64,000 nt of DNA from Acidisphaera sp. L21 (GTDB lineage: Bacteria > Pseudomonadota > Alphaproteobacteria > Acetobacterales > Acetobacteraceae), in NCBI RefSeq assembly GCF_009765685.1, contig NZ_LMUY01000015.1:160876-224875 (forward strand), written 5' to 3'. Positions 43,928 to 52,598 of this stretch are shown here, piece by piece (the stretch's first letter is position 1; each line of letters opens with the position of its first letter). The position numbers and the translations under genes are program-made. Under the pieces are notes generated by a model. The model saw only the letters and a program-made list of their open reading frames with translations, searched no databases and was not told where the DNA came from.

Positions 43928-45999
43928 GCGACTGCCCCTTCCTCGATCAGTAATTCCCCCGCCGCGGCCAGTTTGGCGGTAAACCCGGGGGGCACGATGG
44001 TGGACGTCCCGTCTTCCAACACCACCGCCGGGCCAGCGAGCCGCGCGCCCGGCGGTAGATCGCTGCGTTGGTAAATCGCTGCCTGCGCCGCAATGCCAGT
44101 CGCCGGGTCAACCACCAACTGCGTCCCGCTCGGCGTCCCCGCCGACACATCCGCCGGCATCAGCCCTTTCGATGGTAGCGCATGCGCCTCGGACAGCGAC
44201 AGGATCCAGGTCAGCGCCTCGACCTCCAGCCCCGGAATGACCCGCCCGTACAGCCGCGCATAGGTCTCATCGAACGCGGCACGCAGCGCCGCCGGGTCGA
44301 TCGTGCCGGATACGGGCAGCGCCACCGCCACCTCATGCCCCTGACCGCGATACCGCATGAACCCGGTGCGAATTTCCTCCAGCACCGCACCCGGTGCGCC
44401 CAGCTTCACGACCTCCGCCGCCTCCGCCCGCATTTCCGTAAACAGCGCGTCGATCGCTTCCGTGTCCATCCCCTCGATCCGCACCAGCTTCGTCCGCGCG
44501 ACCTCGTAGGCGATTGGTGCGTCCAGAAACCCCATGGCGGAGCCGACGCCGGCATCGGCCGGGATCAACACTCGCTTGATGCCCAATTTCTGCGCCAGCC
44601 GCACCGCATGCAGCGGCGCCGCGCCACCGAACGCAATCAGCGTGCGCCCCGCGGTCTCCTTGCCATTCTCCACCGCATGCACCCGCGCTGCGCTGGCCAT
44701 CGTCTCGTCCACGATCTCCGCAACCCCCCGCGCTGCCTCCGCCGCTTCCATGCCCAGCGTCTCGCCCACGGATGTCATCACCGCCTTGTGCGACGCCGCC
44801 CCATCCAGCGTGACTTTGCCCCCAGCGAACCGCGCCGGGTTGATCCGCCCCAGCACCACATCCGCATCCGTCACCGTCGCCTGCGTGCCGCCGCGGCCAT
44901 AACACGCCGGCCCCGGCTCGGACCCGGCGCTATCCGGCCCGACCGCGATCCGCCGCAACTGGTCCACCCGCGCGATCGACCCGCCGCCCGCCCCGATCTC
45001 CACCATGTCGATCACCGGAATGCGCACCGGGATGCCACTGCCCCGCACGAAGCGATAGGCCCGCGCAATCTCGAAATGTCGCGACTGCTGCGGCGTATAA
45101 TCGTCGATCAGCGTCAGCTTCGCCGTGGTGCCGCCCATGTCGAACGCGATCGCCCGGTCCACGCCATTCCGAGCCGCCACGTGCCGCGCCAGGATCGCGC
45201 CGCCCGCCGGCCCGCTCTCCACCAACCGTACCGGAAACCGCCGCGCCGTCTCCACCGTCGTAATCCCGCCCGACGACATCATCAGCAGCAACGGGCACGC
45301 CGCCCCCAAGGCTGCCAACCCGTCCTGCATCCGCGCCAGGTAGCTCGCCATCAACGGCAGCACATACGCATTGGCCACGGTGGTCGACGTCCGTTCATAC
45401 TCGCGGATTTCCCGACACACCTCGGCTGAAATCGAGATCCCCATATCCGGCAGCGCTGCCGCCAGTATGTCGCGCACCCGCTCCTCGTGCGCCGGGTTGA
45501 CGTAGGCGTGCAGAAAGCAGATCGCGATCGCCTCCACCCGGTGCGCGCGCAGGGCAGGGACCAGCGCCAGCACCGCCGCCTCGTCCAATTCCAACAACAC
45601 GGAGCCATCGGCCGCCAGACGCTCCGGCACTTCGAACCGCAAATCCCGCTCCACCAGCGGAATCGGCCGTTCCATATACAGGTCGTACTGCTCGAACCGG
45701 TGCTCGTAGGCGATTTCCAGCGAATCCCGGAACCCCTGGGTGGTCACCAGCGCGGTCCGCGCGCCCTTGCGCTCGATCAGCGCGTTGGTGGCCAGCGTCG
45801 TGCCGTGGATCACGAGACCCAGTTCGGCCGCCGCAACGCCGGCCTGCGCCAGGATCGCCGCCGTTCCCTCGATCACCGCCCGCTCGGGCGCCTCATGGGT
45901 GGTCAACACCTTGGTCGAAACGATGGTGCCGTGGTGGTCCAGCACGACATCGGTGAAGGTGCCGCCTATGTCGACGGCAAGCCGGGTGGATGAGGCCAT
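43924..45999 (-). CDS. hyuA: Hydantoinase/oxoprolinase A subunit (copy 2)
   Basis: A 691-residue HyuA-family ATPase subunit and first gene of the A-B-A-B operon. RLAVDIGGTFTDVVLDHHG opens the protein, AFDMGGTTAKLTLIDD is the second phosphate loop, and VEIGAGGGSIARVDQL is conserved. The start ATG at 45999 is chosen because the family begins just before the DIGGTFTD motif; an upstream in-frame ATG at 46095 would add 32 non-conserved residues. The upstream region, shared with the divergent ABC operon, contains a perfect dyad that may be the operator. Confidence 0.9.
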   Translation of the reverse strand: MASSTRLAVDIGGTFTDVVLDHHGTIVSTKVLTTHEAPERAVIEGTAAILAQAGVAAAELGLVIHGTTLATNALIERKGARTALVTTQGFRDSLEIAYEHRFEQYDLYMERPIPLVERDLRFEVPERLAADGSVLLELDEAAVLALVPALRAHRVEAIAICFLHAYVNPAHEERVRDILAAALPDMGISISAEVCREIREYERTSTTVANAYVLPLMASYLARMQDGLAALGAACPLLLMMSSGGITTVETARRFPVRLVESGPAGGAILARHVAARNGVDRAIAFDMGGTTAKLTLIDDYTPQQSRHFEIARAYRFVRGSGIPVRIPVIDMVEIGAGGGSIARVDQLRRIAVGPDSAGSEPGPACYGRGGTQATVTDADVVLGRINPARFAGGKVTLDGAASHKAVMTSVGETLGMEAAEAARGVAEIVDETMASAARVHAVENGKETAGRTLIAFGGAAPLHAVRLAQKLGIKRVLIPADAGVGSAMGFLDAPIAYEVARTKLVRIEGMDTEAIDALFTEMRAEAAEVVKLGAPGAVLEEIRTGFMRYRGQGHEVAVALPVSGTIDPAALRAAFDETYARLYGRVIPGLEVEALTWILSLSEAHALPSKGLMPADVSAGTPSGTQLVVDPATGIAAQAAIYQRSDLPPGARLAGPAVVLEDGTSTIVPPGFTAKLAAAGELLIEEGAVA

Positions 46000-46121
46000 G
46001 GGTCGTCGCACATCCCTGCAAAATCCGGCCGGACTGTCCGCGCATGACACGGCGCTGACAAGGCGAAAAATCGCAGATGCTTTGTAACTGGCCAATAACC
46101 GGCCCCGTTCTGGCTATCCTG

Positions 46122-46134
46122 TGTGCATTGCACA
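46122..46134. promoter_or_regulatory. Perfect inverted repeat, candidate operator
   Basis: TGTGCA-T-TGCACA is a perfect 6-bp dyad with a one-base centre, in the 263-base region shared by the divergent hyu and ABC-transporter operons. The GntR/UTRA gene at the end of the transporter operon is the obvious candidate binder. This is inference from symmetry and position. Confidence 0.5.
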
Positions 46135-46211
46135 ATCAACCAGCACCAATCTGCGCAAACGCCCGTCAAATCGTGCCCGAGCGCCGTGGCATGCGCCTTG
46201 CTGCATGTTAG

Positions 46212-46243
46212 CACGGAACCGCAGATTACCACGGAACCGCAGA
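46212..46243. repeat. 14-bp direct repeat in the ABC operon leader
   Basis: CACGGAACCGCAGA occurs at 46212-46225 and again at 46230-46243 (18-bp period), ending 19 bases before the GTG start of the permease. It may be a regulatory site or a simple tandem duplication. Confidence 0.7.
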
Positions 46244-46262
46244 CCTCGCGGGAAGGAGCCCA

Positions 46263-47198
46263 GTGACCACGGATACCGCACCGTCCCTCGCACTGCCCCA
46301 GGCTGGCGCGCGCCGCCCGCTTGGCCGTGCACGCAGTGGCGGCGCACTGATGGTGCTGCCAGCGCTGATCTTCCTCGTCGTGTTCTTCATCGTCCCCGTC
46401 GCCATCCTGTTCTCCTACAGCGTGCTCACGCAGCCGCAGAACGGCGTCATCGGCCTGCCGCTCACGCTGAGCCATTATGGCCACCTGCTCGACACGCCGC
46501 TCTATCTCCACGTGCTGGCCATCACCCTGCGCATCAGCCTGTGGACGGCCGGATTATCCGTGTTGCTGGGCTACCCGGTGGCGCTCACCATCGTGCGCGG
46601 CACCCCCCTGGTGGGGCGGATCGTCACGATCATCCTGGTCGCGCCGTTGGTCGTCAGCATCGTGGTCCGCACCTATGGCTGGCAGCTAGTGCTGGCCAAC
46701 AACCATTCTGGCGTCGCCAACTGGGTGCTCAGCTTCCTGGGCTTCGGCCCGGCGGTGCTACGCGTGATGTATACCGAAACCGCCGTCGTCGTCGGCTCCC
46801 TGCACGTGTTCCTGCCGATGATGGTGCTGCCGCTCGCCTCCTCCCTGGCGCGGATCAACCCGTCGCTGGAGGAAGCCGCCCGCACCCTCGGCGCCCCTGC
46901 CTGGCGGGTGTTCGCCCGGGTCACCTTCCCGCTCAGCATCCCCGGTTTGATTGCCGGTCTCACCATCGTGTTCTCCTTGACGGCGGCCTCCTACGTCACG
47001 CCAGCCATCCTGGGCGGCAACTACGCGCAGATGCTGGGCAATTTGTTGGAGCAGCAGGTCGTCAGCGTCTACGACTGGCCGCTCAGCTCCGCGATCGCGG
47101 TGGTGATGGTGGTGCTGACCTTCGTCGTGAACGGCCTGTCCGTCTTCCTGCTCGAACGCCGCCTCAAAACCCGGCGCCGTTTGTCGGAGGCACGCTGA
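46263..47198 (+). CDS. ABC transporter permease (PotB-like)
   Basis: A 311-residue inner-membrane permease of the spermidine/putrescine-iron-thiamine (PotB) class, with six hydrophobic segments beginning ALMVLPALIFLVVFFIV. The ATPase-docking EAA loop reads LEEAARTLGAPAWRVFARVT. The start GTG at 46263 has a strong GGAAGGAG five bases upstream. Its stop overlaps the next permease gene (TGATG). The imported compound is unknown; the divergent hyu operon suggests a cyclic amide or a related nitrogen compound. Confidence 0.9.
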   Translation: MTTDTAPSLALPQAGARRPLGRARSGGALMVLPALIFLVVFFIVPVAILFSYSVLTQPQNGVIGLPLTLSHYGHLLDTPLYLHVLAITLRISLWTAGLSVLLGYPVALTIVRGTPLVGRIVTIILVAPLVVSIVVRTYGWQLVLANNHSGVANWVLSFLGFGPAVLRVMYTETAVVVGSLHVFLPMMVLPLASSLARINPSLEEAARTLGAPAWRVFARVTFPLSIPGLIAGLTIVFSLTAASYVTPAILGGNYAQMLGNLLEQQVVSVYDWPLSSAIAVVMVVLTFVVNGLSVFLLERRLKTRRRLSEAR

Positions 47199-48001
47199 TG
47201 GGCGGCAGGTTGTCCGGTGGCACCGCCTGGCTGGTCTACGGCATCACTGCCTGCGTGATGGTGTTCGTCATGGCGCCGTTGCTTGTGGCGATCTCGATCT
47301 CGTTCTCCGCCGCCCCCTTCGCCAGCTTCCCGCCGCAGGGCTTCACGTTCGACTGGTATCGCCAGGTGCTCGTGGATCCGGACTTCATCGACGCCTTCAG
47401 CTTCAGCATTGGATTGGCGTTGGCGTCCACGGTTACATCGGTCGCATTGGGCCTGCCCGCGGCGTTGGCGCTGCAACGGTCCAACATTCCGGCGGCGTCT
47501 GTGATGCAAGGCGTGCTGCTATCGCCGCTGATCTTCCCGGTGCTCATCACCGGCCTGGCGCTGCTGCAATTCTATTCCGCCGCCAACATGCAGCAGGCTG
47601 TGGTCAACCTCTACATCGGCCATACGTTGGTGACGCTTCCCTACGTGGTGCGTACCGTCACCGCCAGCCTGCAACTGGTCGATCGCTCGTTGGAGGAGGC
47701 TGCCCGCACCCTTGGCGCCGACCGCTGGCGCACATTCCGACGGGTCACCATTCCGCAAATCGCACCCGGCGTCGCCGCTGGAGCGCTATTTGCCTTCATG
47801 GTGTCGCTGGACAACTACCCGATTTCGATGTGGCTGTCGGACGCACGCGCGGTGCCGCTGCCGATCCTATTATTCCAGCGCATGTCCAGCGTATTCGACC
47901 CCTCCATCGCCGCCATGGCAAGCCTGATGATTCTGGTCGGCGCCGCCGCCGTGGTCGTGCTGGAACGGCTGGTCGGGCTGCGCCGGGCCATGGGTATCTA
48001 A
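47198..48001 (+). CDS. ABC transporter permease (PotC-like)
   Basis: A 267-residue permease, partner of the preceding one. It has six predicted membrane segments and the EAA loop SLEEAARTLGADRWRTFRRVT. The start ATG overlaps the previous TGA. PotC-type features include FTFDWYRQVLVDPDFIDAF after the first membrane segment. It forms the heterodimeric channel of the importer with the binding protein at 48020 and the ATPase at 49107. Confidence 0.9.
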   Translation: MGGRLSGGTAWLVYGITACVMVFVMAPLLVAISISFSAAPFASFPPQGFTFDWYRQVLVDPDFIDAFSFSIGLALASTVTSVALGLPAALALQRSNIPAASVMQGVLLSPLIFPVLITGLALLQFYSAANMQQAVVNLYIGHTLVTLPYVVRTVTASLQLVDRSLEEAARTLGADRWRTFRRVTIPQIAPGVAAGALFAFMVSLDNYPISMWLSDARAVPLPILLFQRMSSVFDPSIAAMASLMILVGAAAVVVLERLVGLRRAMGI

Positions 48002-48019
48002 GCAACGCAACGGAGACGC

Positions 48020-49102
48020 ATGATGGATTTCGATTACAAGCTCAGCCGCCGTCGTGCCGTCACCGTCCTGGGCGCCGGGCTGGCCGCGCCCATGTTCTTC
48101 ATCCGCAATGGCTGGGCGCAGGCAAAGTCGATCAACGTCGGCACCTACACCGGCCCGCAGGGCGAGTTCATTCGTCGCCAGGTCATTCCTAAGTTCCAGT
48201 CCGAATTCGGCTGCCGCGTGTTCCAGACCGAGAACGTGACGTTGGGCCAGATTGCCATCCTGCGGACGCAGAAGGCGAACCCGACCTACAGCGTGATGTT
48301 CATGGACGATGTCGGCGTGCCCGTCGCCAAGGACGAAGACCTGATCGCCCCGCTGCCGAAAGACAAGATGCCGAACCTGGCAAACGTCATTCCTCGCTTC
48401 GTGCTGAATGATGGCTATGCCGCGGCCTTCGCCGTATCCACGATCGCGCCGTTCTACAACACCCAGGCGGTCAAATCGATCGAGACGTGGGAGGACATGT
48501 GGGACCCGAAATACAAGGGCCGCGTCATGCTGGTGACGCCGAAGCAGACGCAGAGCGTGCAATTGCTGGTCGCCGCCACCGCGTTGGCGACGAAGAAGAC
48601 GTTCCAGGAAGCCCAATACCTGATCGATTCCGGCTGGGAGAAAATGGCCGCGCTGAAGCCGAACGTGCAGACCGTCTACGACAACAACGTCACCGCCGTG
48701 CTGCAGATCGCGCAGGGCCAGGCCGATATCGGCGGCCCGGATTTCTCCAAGACGATCATGCCCTACGCCATGAAGAAGGCGCCCCTCGCCATGTCCGCCC
48801 CGAAGGAGGGTGTCTTCGGTGGGGTCAACACCGTCACCGTGGTGAAGAACTGCCCCAACCCCGATCTGGCAGCCGCCTTTGCCAACCGGATGCTGGATGA
48901 CGGCATTCAGAAGGCGCTGGCGGAATACGTCTTCTCCGCCCCCACGGTAAAGAACATCACGCTCAACGCCGAAACCGCCGCCATCGCCGCCTACCCGGAA
49001 TCACGGATGGACGAGATGAAGCTGATGACGATCGATTGGAGCCTGATCAATCCGAAGCGCGGCGCCATCGTGGAAAAATACAACCAGGTCTTCGGGTCCT
49101 GA
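48020..49102 (+). CDS. Extracellular solute-binding protein (PotD-like) with Tat-type signal
   Basis: A 360-residue periplasmic binding protein of the spermidine/putrescine-type family 1/PotD group. The N-terminus YKLSRRRAVTVLGAGLAAP carries a twin-arginine motif followed by a hydrophobic stretch and AQA, so export by the Tat pathway is likely. ETWEDMWDPKYKGRVMLV and QIAQGQADIGG are typical of PotD-like proteins. It is the third gene of the operon, 18 bases after the permease. The ligand cannot be assigned. Confidence 0.88.
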   Translation: MMDFDYKLSRRRAVTVLGAGLAAPMFFIRNGWAQAKSINVGTYTGPQGEFIRRQVIPKFQSEFGCRVFQTENVTLGQIAILRTQKANPTYSVMFMDDVGVPVAKDEDLIAPLPKDKMPNLANVIPRFVLNDGYAAAFAVSTIAPFYNTQAVKSIETWEDMWDPKYKGRVMLVTPKQTQSVQLLVAATALATKKTFQEAQYLIDSGWEKMAALKPNVQTVYDNNVTAVLQIAQGQADIGGPDFSKTIMPYAMKKAPLAMSAPKEGVFGGVNTVTVVKNCPNPDLAAAFANRMLDDGIQKALAEYVFSAPTVKNITLNAETAAIAAYPESRMDEMKLMTIDWSLINPKRGAIVEKYNQVFGS

Positions 49103-49106
49103 ACCG

Positions 49107-50207
49107 TTGGAGATAAAATCCGCCGACCTCGCCCTCTCGGGACTGACCAAGACCTACGGCCACTCGCTCGCCGTCGACAATGTCACGGTCCGGATCGGCA
49201 CTGGGGAGATGGTGGCGTTGCTCGGCCCCAGCGGCTGCGGCAAGACAACGACGCTGCGGATGATCGCCGGGCTTATCGAGCCGAGCGGCGGCGACATCCT
49301 CATCGGCGGCCGGTCGATCGTGAATGTCCCCGTGCACAAGCGCAACATCGGCATGCTGTTCCAGAGCTACGCGCTGTTCCCGCATCTGAGCGTGGGGCAG
49401 AACGTCGCCTTCGGGCTGGAAATGCGCGGCGTGCGCAAGGCAGAAGCTGCCCGGCGCGTGACGGACGCACTCACCCTGGTGCAACTGGACCATCTGGCCG
49501 AGCGCTTGCCCACCGCCCTGTCTGGCGGCCAGCAGCAACGCGTGGCACTGGCGCGTGCGCTGGTGATCGAGCCCAGCGTCATGCTGCTGGACGAGCCATT
49601 GGGCGCGCTGGACAAAAGCCTGCGGGAGAGCATGCAGGTCGAGTTACGCCAATTGCAGCAGCGCCTGGGCATCACCACGGTGATCGTCACCCACGACCAG
49701 GAGGAGGCGCTGACGCTCGCCGACCGCATCGTCATCATGCGCGCCGGCAAGCTGGAGCAGATCGGCACCCCGCAGGAGATCTATTCCCGTCCGGTCTCCC
49801 GCTTCGTCGCCGGGTTCATCGGCGCGTCCAACTTCCTGCGCGGCCACGTCGCCGGGTCCGATGGCGGCACGACGCTGGTGGCGCTGCAGGGCGGCGCCCG
49901 CGTCACGGTGCCGACGCAGGCCGGCGCGTCCGGGGAGGTAATGGTCGCCCTGCGCCCGGAGGCGATCCAGGTGCAGCCCTTCGCCGGCCAGAACGACGCC
50001 GCCCCCAACACCACCCAGGCCACCATCGAGCAGATCATCTACCGCGGGTCGCTGACCCATCTGTATCTGCGGCTGGACGATGGCGCGCCTCTGCTGGCCT
50101 TCCACCAGAACCGCGCCGGGGAGCGTGCGCCGGCCGAATTGTCACCCGGCGGCCGCGTCGTGGCCCGCTGGACGGAGGAGAACAACCACCTGGTGGCGGA
50201 TCGCTAG
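49107..50207 (+). CDS. ABC transporter ATP-binding protein (PotA-like)
   Basis: A 366-residue ATPase. Walker A LLGPSGCGKTTT, Q-loop MLFQSYALFPHLSV, signature ALSGGQQQRVALARAL, Walker B VMLLDEPLGALD and the H-loop VTHDQEEAL are all present. A C-terminal TOBE_2 regulatory domain (about 280-360) is typical of PotA/FbpC importers. The start is TTG at 49107, four bases after the previous stop, without a strong ribosome site. It energises the two permeases before it. Confidence 0.92.
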   Translation: MEIKSADLALSGLTKTYGHSLAVDNVTVRIGTGEMVALLGPSGCGKTTTLRMIAGLIEPSGGDILIGGRSIVNVPVHKRNIGMLFQSYALFPHLSVGQNVAFGLEMRGVRKAEAARRVTDALTLVQLDHLAERLPTALSGGQQQRVALARALVIEPSVMLLDEPLGALDKSLRESMQVELRQLQQRLGITTVIVTHDQEEALTLADRIVIMRAGKLEQIGTPQEIYSRPVSRFVAGFIGASNFLRGHVAGSDGGTTLVALQGGARVTVPTQAGASGEVMVALRPEAIQVQPFAGQNDAAPNTTQATIEQIIYRGSLTHLYLRLDDGAPLLAFHQNRAGERAPAELSPGGRVVARWTEENNHLVADR

Positions 50208-50278
50208 CCGCACGGCCGATTTGTGTCCTGGCCCAGATCACGCCACAACGAGGCCTCCTGAAACCCTGAGCCGAGCCC

Positions 50279-51055
50279 TTGTCAAACACCGACCCGACGG
50301 CCCCCGCCGCCCGCGCCCTCCAGGCCGTGGGCGATCTGCAGCCCCGCTACGCCACGGTCGCCACCGCCATCGCAACGGACATTTTGGACGGCCGCCGCCC
50401 GGTCGGCCAGATGCTGCCGCCCGAAGGCGAGCTATGCGTCACCTACGGCGTCAGCCGCTCCACCGTGCGGGAGGCGTTGCGGCGCCTGCGGGAATTGGGG
50501 CTGGTGGAGGCGATCCGCGGTGTCGGCACCCGCATCATCGCCGACCAGCCGCGCAGCAATTATGTTCTGGCTGCGCAATCCATCGCCGACGTCATGGGCT
50601 ATGCCGGGCCGACATCGCTGGAGATCACCGGGCGCGACGACGTCGTCGCCAACGCCGCCCTAGCCCATCGGCTGGGATGCGAGGAAGGCTCCGGCTGGTG
50701 CCACGTCGTGGGCGTGCGCCGGTCGGACAAGGCGGCAATTTCCTGCGTCGACCTGTATATCGCGGCCGAATTCGCCGCCATCGCCGACGACCCGGCGCTC
50801 GTCACCATCGCGGCCTACCGCCTGGTTGCACAGCAGCTCGGTATTGTGGTGGCGGAGATCAAGCAGGAGATCGGCGCCATCGCCCTGAGCGAGGCGCAAG
50901 CCGCCGTGCTGGGCAGCGCACCCGGCAGCCCTGGCTTGCACATCCGCCGGCGCTTCTACGCCGCGGGCGGCCGGCTGGTGGAGGCGACGCTGAACGTGCA
51001 CGCCGCCGCCGACCGGTTCGCCTATGCCCTGCGTCTTGGCGGCGAGGCGGAGTAG
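50279..51055 (+). CDS. GntR-family regulator with UTRA effector domain
   Basis: A 258-residue HutC-subfamily transcription factor. The N-terminal winged helix (about 20-95) contains PEGELCVTYGVSRSTVREALRRL and the GVGTRI wing; the C-terminal UTRA domain (about 110-255) binds a small effector. The start is TTG at 50279, 71 bases after the ATPase gene, on the same strand. As the last gene of the transporter locus, it probably senses the transported compound or a product of it and controls the transporter and/or hyu operons through the dyad at 46122. Target assignment is inference. Confidence 0.88.
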   Translation: MSNTDPTAPAARALQAVGDLQPRYATVATAIATDILDGRRPVGQMLPPEGELCVTYGVSRSTVREALRRLRELGLVEAIRGVGTRIIADQPRSNYVLAAQSIADVMGYAGPTSLEITGRDDVVANAALAHRLGCEEGSGWCHVVGVRRSDKAAISCVDLYIAAEFAAIADDPALVTIAAYRLVAQQLGIVVAEIKQEIGAIALSEAQAAVLGSAPGSPGLHIRRRFYAAGGRLVEATLNVHAAADRFAYALRLGGEAE

Positions 51056-51062
51056 GCGCCGC

Positions 51063-52481
51063 CTATCCCGCCAACGCTTCCGCCAGGTCCGTCACGTCCG
51101 GCAGCGTCTCCACACCCCACAGCATGCCCAGCGCCACGCGGGATTTCGCCTCGCCAATTTGCGGTATAGCCAGGCCCAGGAACTTCGTGTCCAGCGCAGC
51201 GTCACTCAGCGGTTTGTCGGCGCCGCCATAGGGCTCCGGCACGTAACGGCTGAACCGCTTGCCGCCTTTGGTTTCCAATTCCACCCGCGCGGCGCCCAGC
51301 CGGGGGTAATCCGCATCGCATTCGGCGTCGGTAGAGACCTGAATGCGCCGGGTGAGCCCTAATACAGTTGCGTCATGCCGCGCGGCGTCGTCGAAATCAT
51401 GCAGCCCGACATGGCCGCGCGTGAGCGCGATGCCGATGACGAAGGGGAAACTCATCTGCGCCGTCGTCATCTCCGACCAGCCGATCTTGGCGTGCGAGGC
51501 TGCAACCGCATAGGTGCCGATGCGGACGGTTTCCACATCCTCGGCGCTGATGGCCTCTGCCTCGGCAATATCCAGGACCGCATCGATGGCGGAGTGGATG
51601 TGCCGGCAGCAGGCATGTGGCTTCATGTAGCAATTGGCGACCGCGAAGGGTGATTTCGGGTTGTTGTTGCCAGTACCCAGCAGGTCGATCGCCCGATAAT
51701 CCTTCTCCCCGCTATCGCCGCCGGCAAACGCGTTGAAGAACCCCTCCTTGAACTCCAACACGCCGCGGGGCCCAGCCAATCCGCCCTCCGTCAGCAGCGC
51801 GGCCAGCAGGCCCTCGCGCGCCGCATGCCCCGGATGGATGCGCTTCACGTCGCCCCCCGCGGCGAAGGAGAACAGCCCGGCCGCCCCGGACCCGGCCAGC
51901 CCGAACGTATTCTCCACCTGGTCCGCATCGAACCCCAGCAGCACCGCCGCCGCGGCCGCCGACCCGAACACGCCGGCAATCCCCGTGTTATGAAACCCCC
52001 GCCACCGCGCCCGCGGATGGCAGGCTGCTGCGATCCGGCAAACTGCCTCATACCCGGCGACGATGGCGCGGATCAGATCCTCCCCGGATGCCCCCGTGCG
52101 CGCCGCCAGCGACAACGCTGCTGGCACGACCACCCCGCCGGGATGTACGGAGCCGGGGCGGTAGCCGTCATCCACCTCCAACCCATGCCCGGCTGCACCC
52201 GCGATATAGGTGGCGTGCAATGCGTCGAACCGCGTGGCCATACCCGGCACGACGATCGGCCCGCTACCCACGCCGGCGCGCGCATACGCCTTGGCAACCG
52301 CCTGCGTCGAATCCTGCGGCGCCCCGGCAATGATGGCGCCCAGCGTATCGATCAGGTGGCGGGTCGCGGCCCGGCGGGCGAAGGCGTCGATCTCGCCCGT
52401 GCGCAAATTCGCGACGAAATCGGCCAACTGCCGGGTTGGGCCGGGCTGCAACAGGACTTCGTGCTGGACGGGAAGGTCCAT
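51063..52481 (-). CDS. MmgE/PrpD-family protein
   Basis: A 472-residue member of the MmgE/PrpD family (2-methylcitrate dehydratase and related dehydratases, epimerases and aconitate decarboxylase-like enzymes). RRAATRHLIDTLGAIIAG, AAGHGLEVDDGYRPGSVHPG, YEAVCRIAAACHPRARWRGF and YMKPHACCRHIHSAIDA are conserved blocks. The start ATG has GAGGAG upstream. There is no prpC or prpB nearby, so propionate catabolism is not indicated; family members beside hydantoinase-type genes often act on other dicarboxylates. It is convergent with the GntR gene. Confidence 0.87.
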   Translation of the reverse strand: MDLPVQHEVLLQPGPTRQLADFVANLRTGEIDAFARRAATRHLIDTLGAIIAGAPQDSTQAVAKAYARAGVGSGPIVVPGMATRFDALHATYIAGAAGHGLEVDDGYRPGSVHPGGVVVPAALSLAARTGASGEDLIRAIVAGYEAVCRIAAACHPRARWRGFHNTGIAGVFGSAAAAAVLLGFDADQVENTFGLAGSGAAGLFSFAAGGDVKRIHPGHAAREGLLAALLTEGGLAGPRGVLEFKEGFFNAFAGGDSGEKDYRAIDLLGTGNNNPKSPFAVANCYMKPHACCRHIHSAIDAVLDIAEAEAISAEDVETVRIGTYAVAASHAKIGWSEMTTAQMSFPFVIGIALTRGHVGLHDFDDAARHDATVLGLTRRIQVSTDAECDADYPRLGAARVELETKGGKRFSRYVPEPYGGADKPLSDAALDTKFLGLAIPQIGEAKSRVALGMLWGVETLPDVTDLAEALAG

Positions 52482-52526
52482 ATTTCGTCTCCTCGTTAAA
52501 CCGTCGCGCGCGCCGCGAGCTTGTCA

Positions 52527-52542
52527 TGCTGTCCGTACAGCA
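52527..52542. promoter_or_regulatory. Inverted repeat between divergent operons, candidate operator
   Basis: TGCTGT-CCGT-ACAGCA is a perfect 6-bp dyad with a four-base centre, in the 117-base gap between the divergent MmgE/PrpD and crotonase genes, where both promoters must lie. No regulator gene is adjacent to it except the GntR gene at 50279. Confidence 0.45.
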
Positions 52543-52598
52543 ATATAAAGCTCACAAGCGGCGGCGCAAAGAAATTTTCGCCGGAGGGGGAAAGCACC

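Noticed and set aside
38570-45999. The A-B-A-B hyu genes as a recent tandem duplication.
   Set aside because: The two A and two B proteins differ throughout and have different lengths, so the duplication, if any, is old.
50221-50248. TTGTG and CACAA half-sites before the GntR gene as an autoregulatory operator.
   Set aside because: The arms are only five bases, separated by 18 bases, and do not clearly match the dyad at 46122; chance occurrence is likely.
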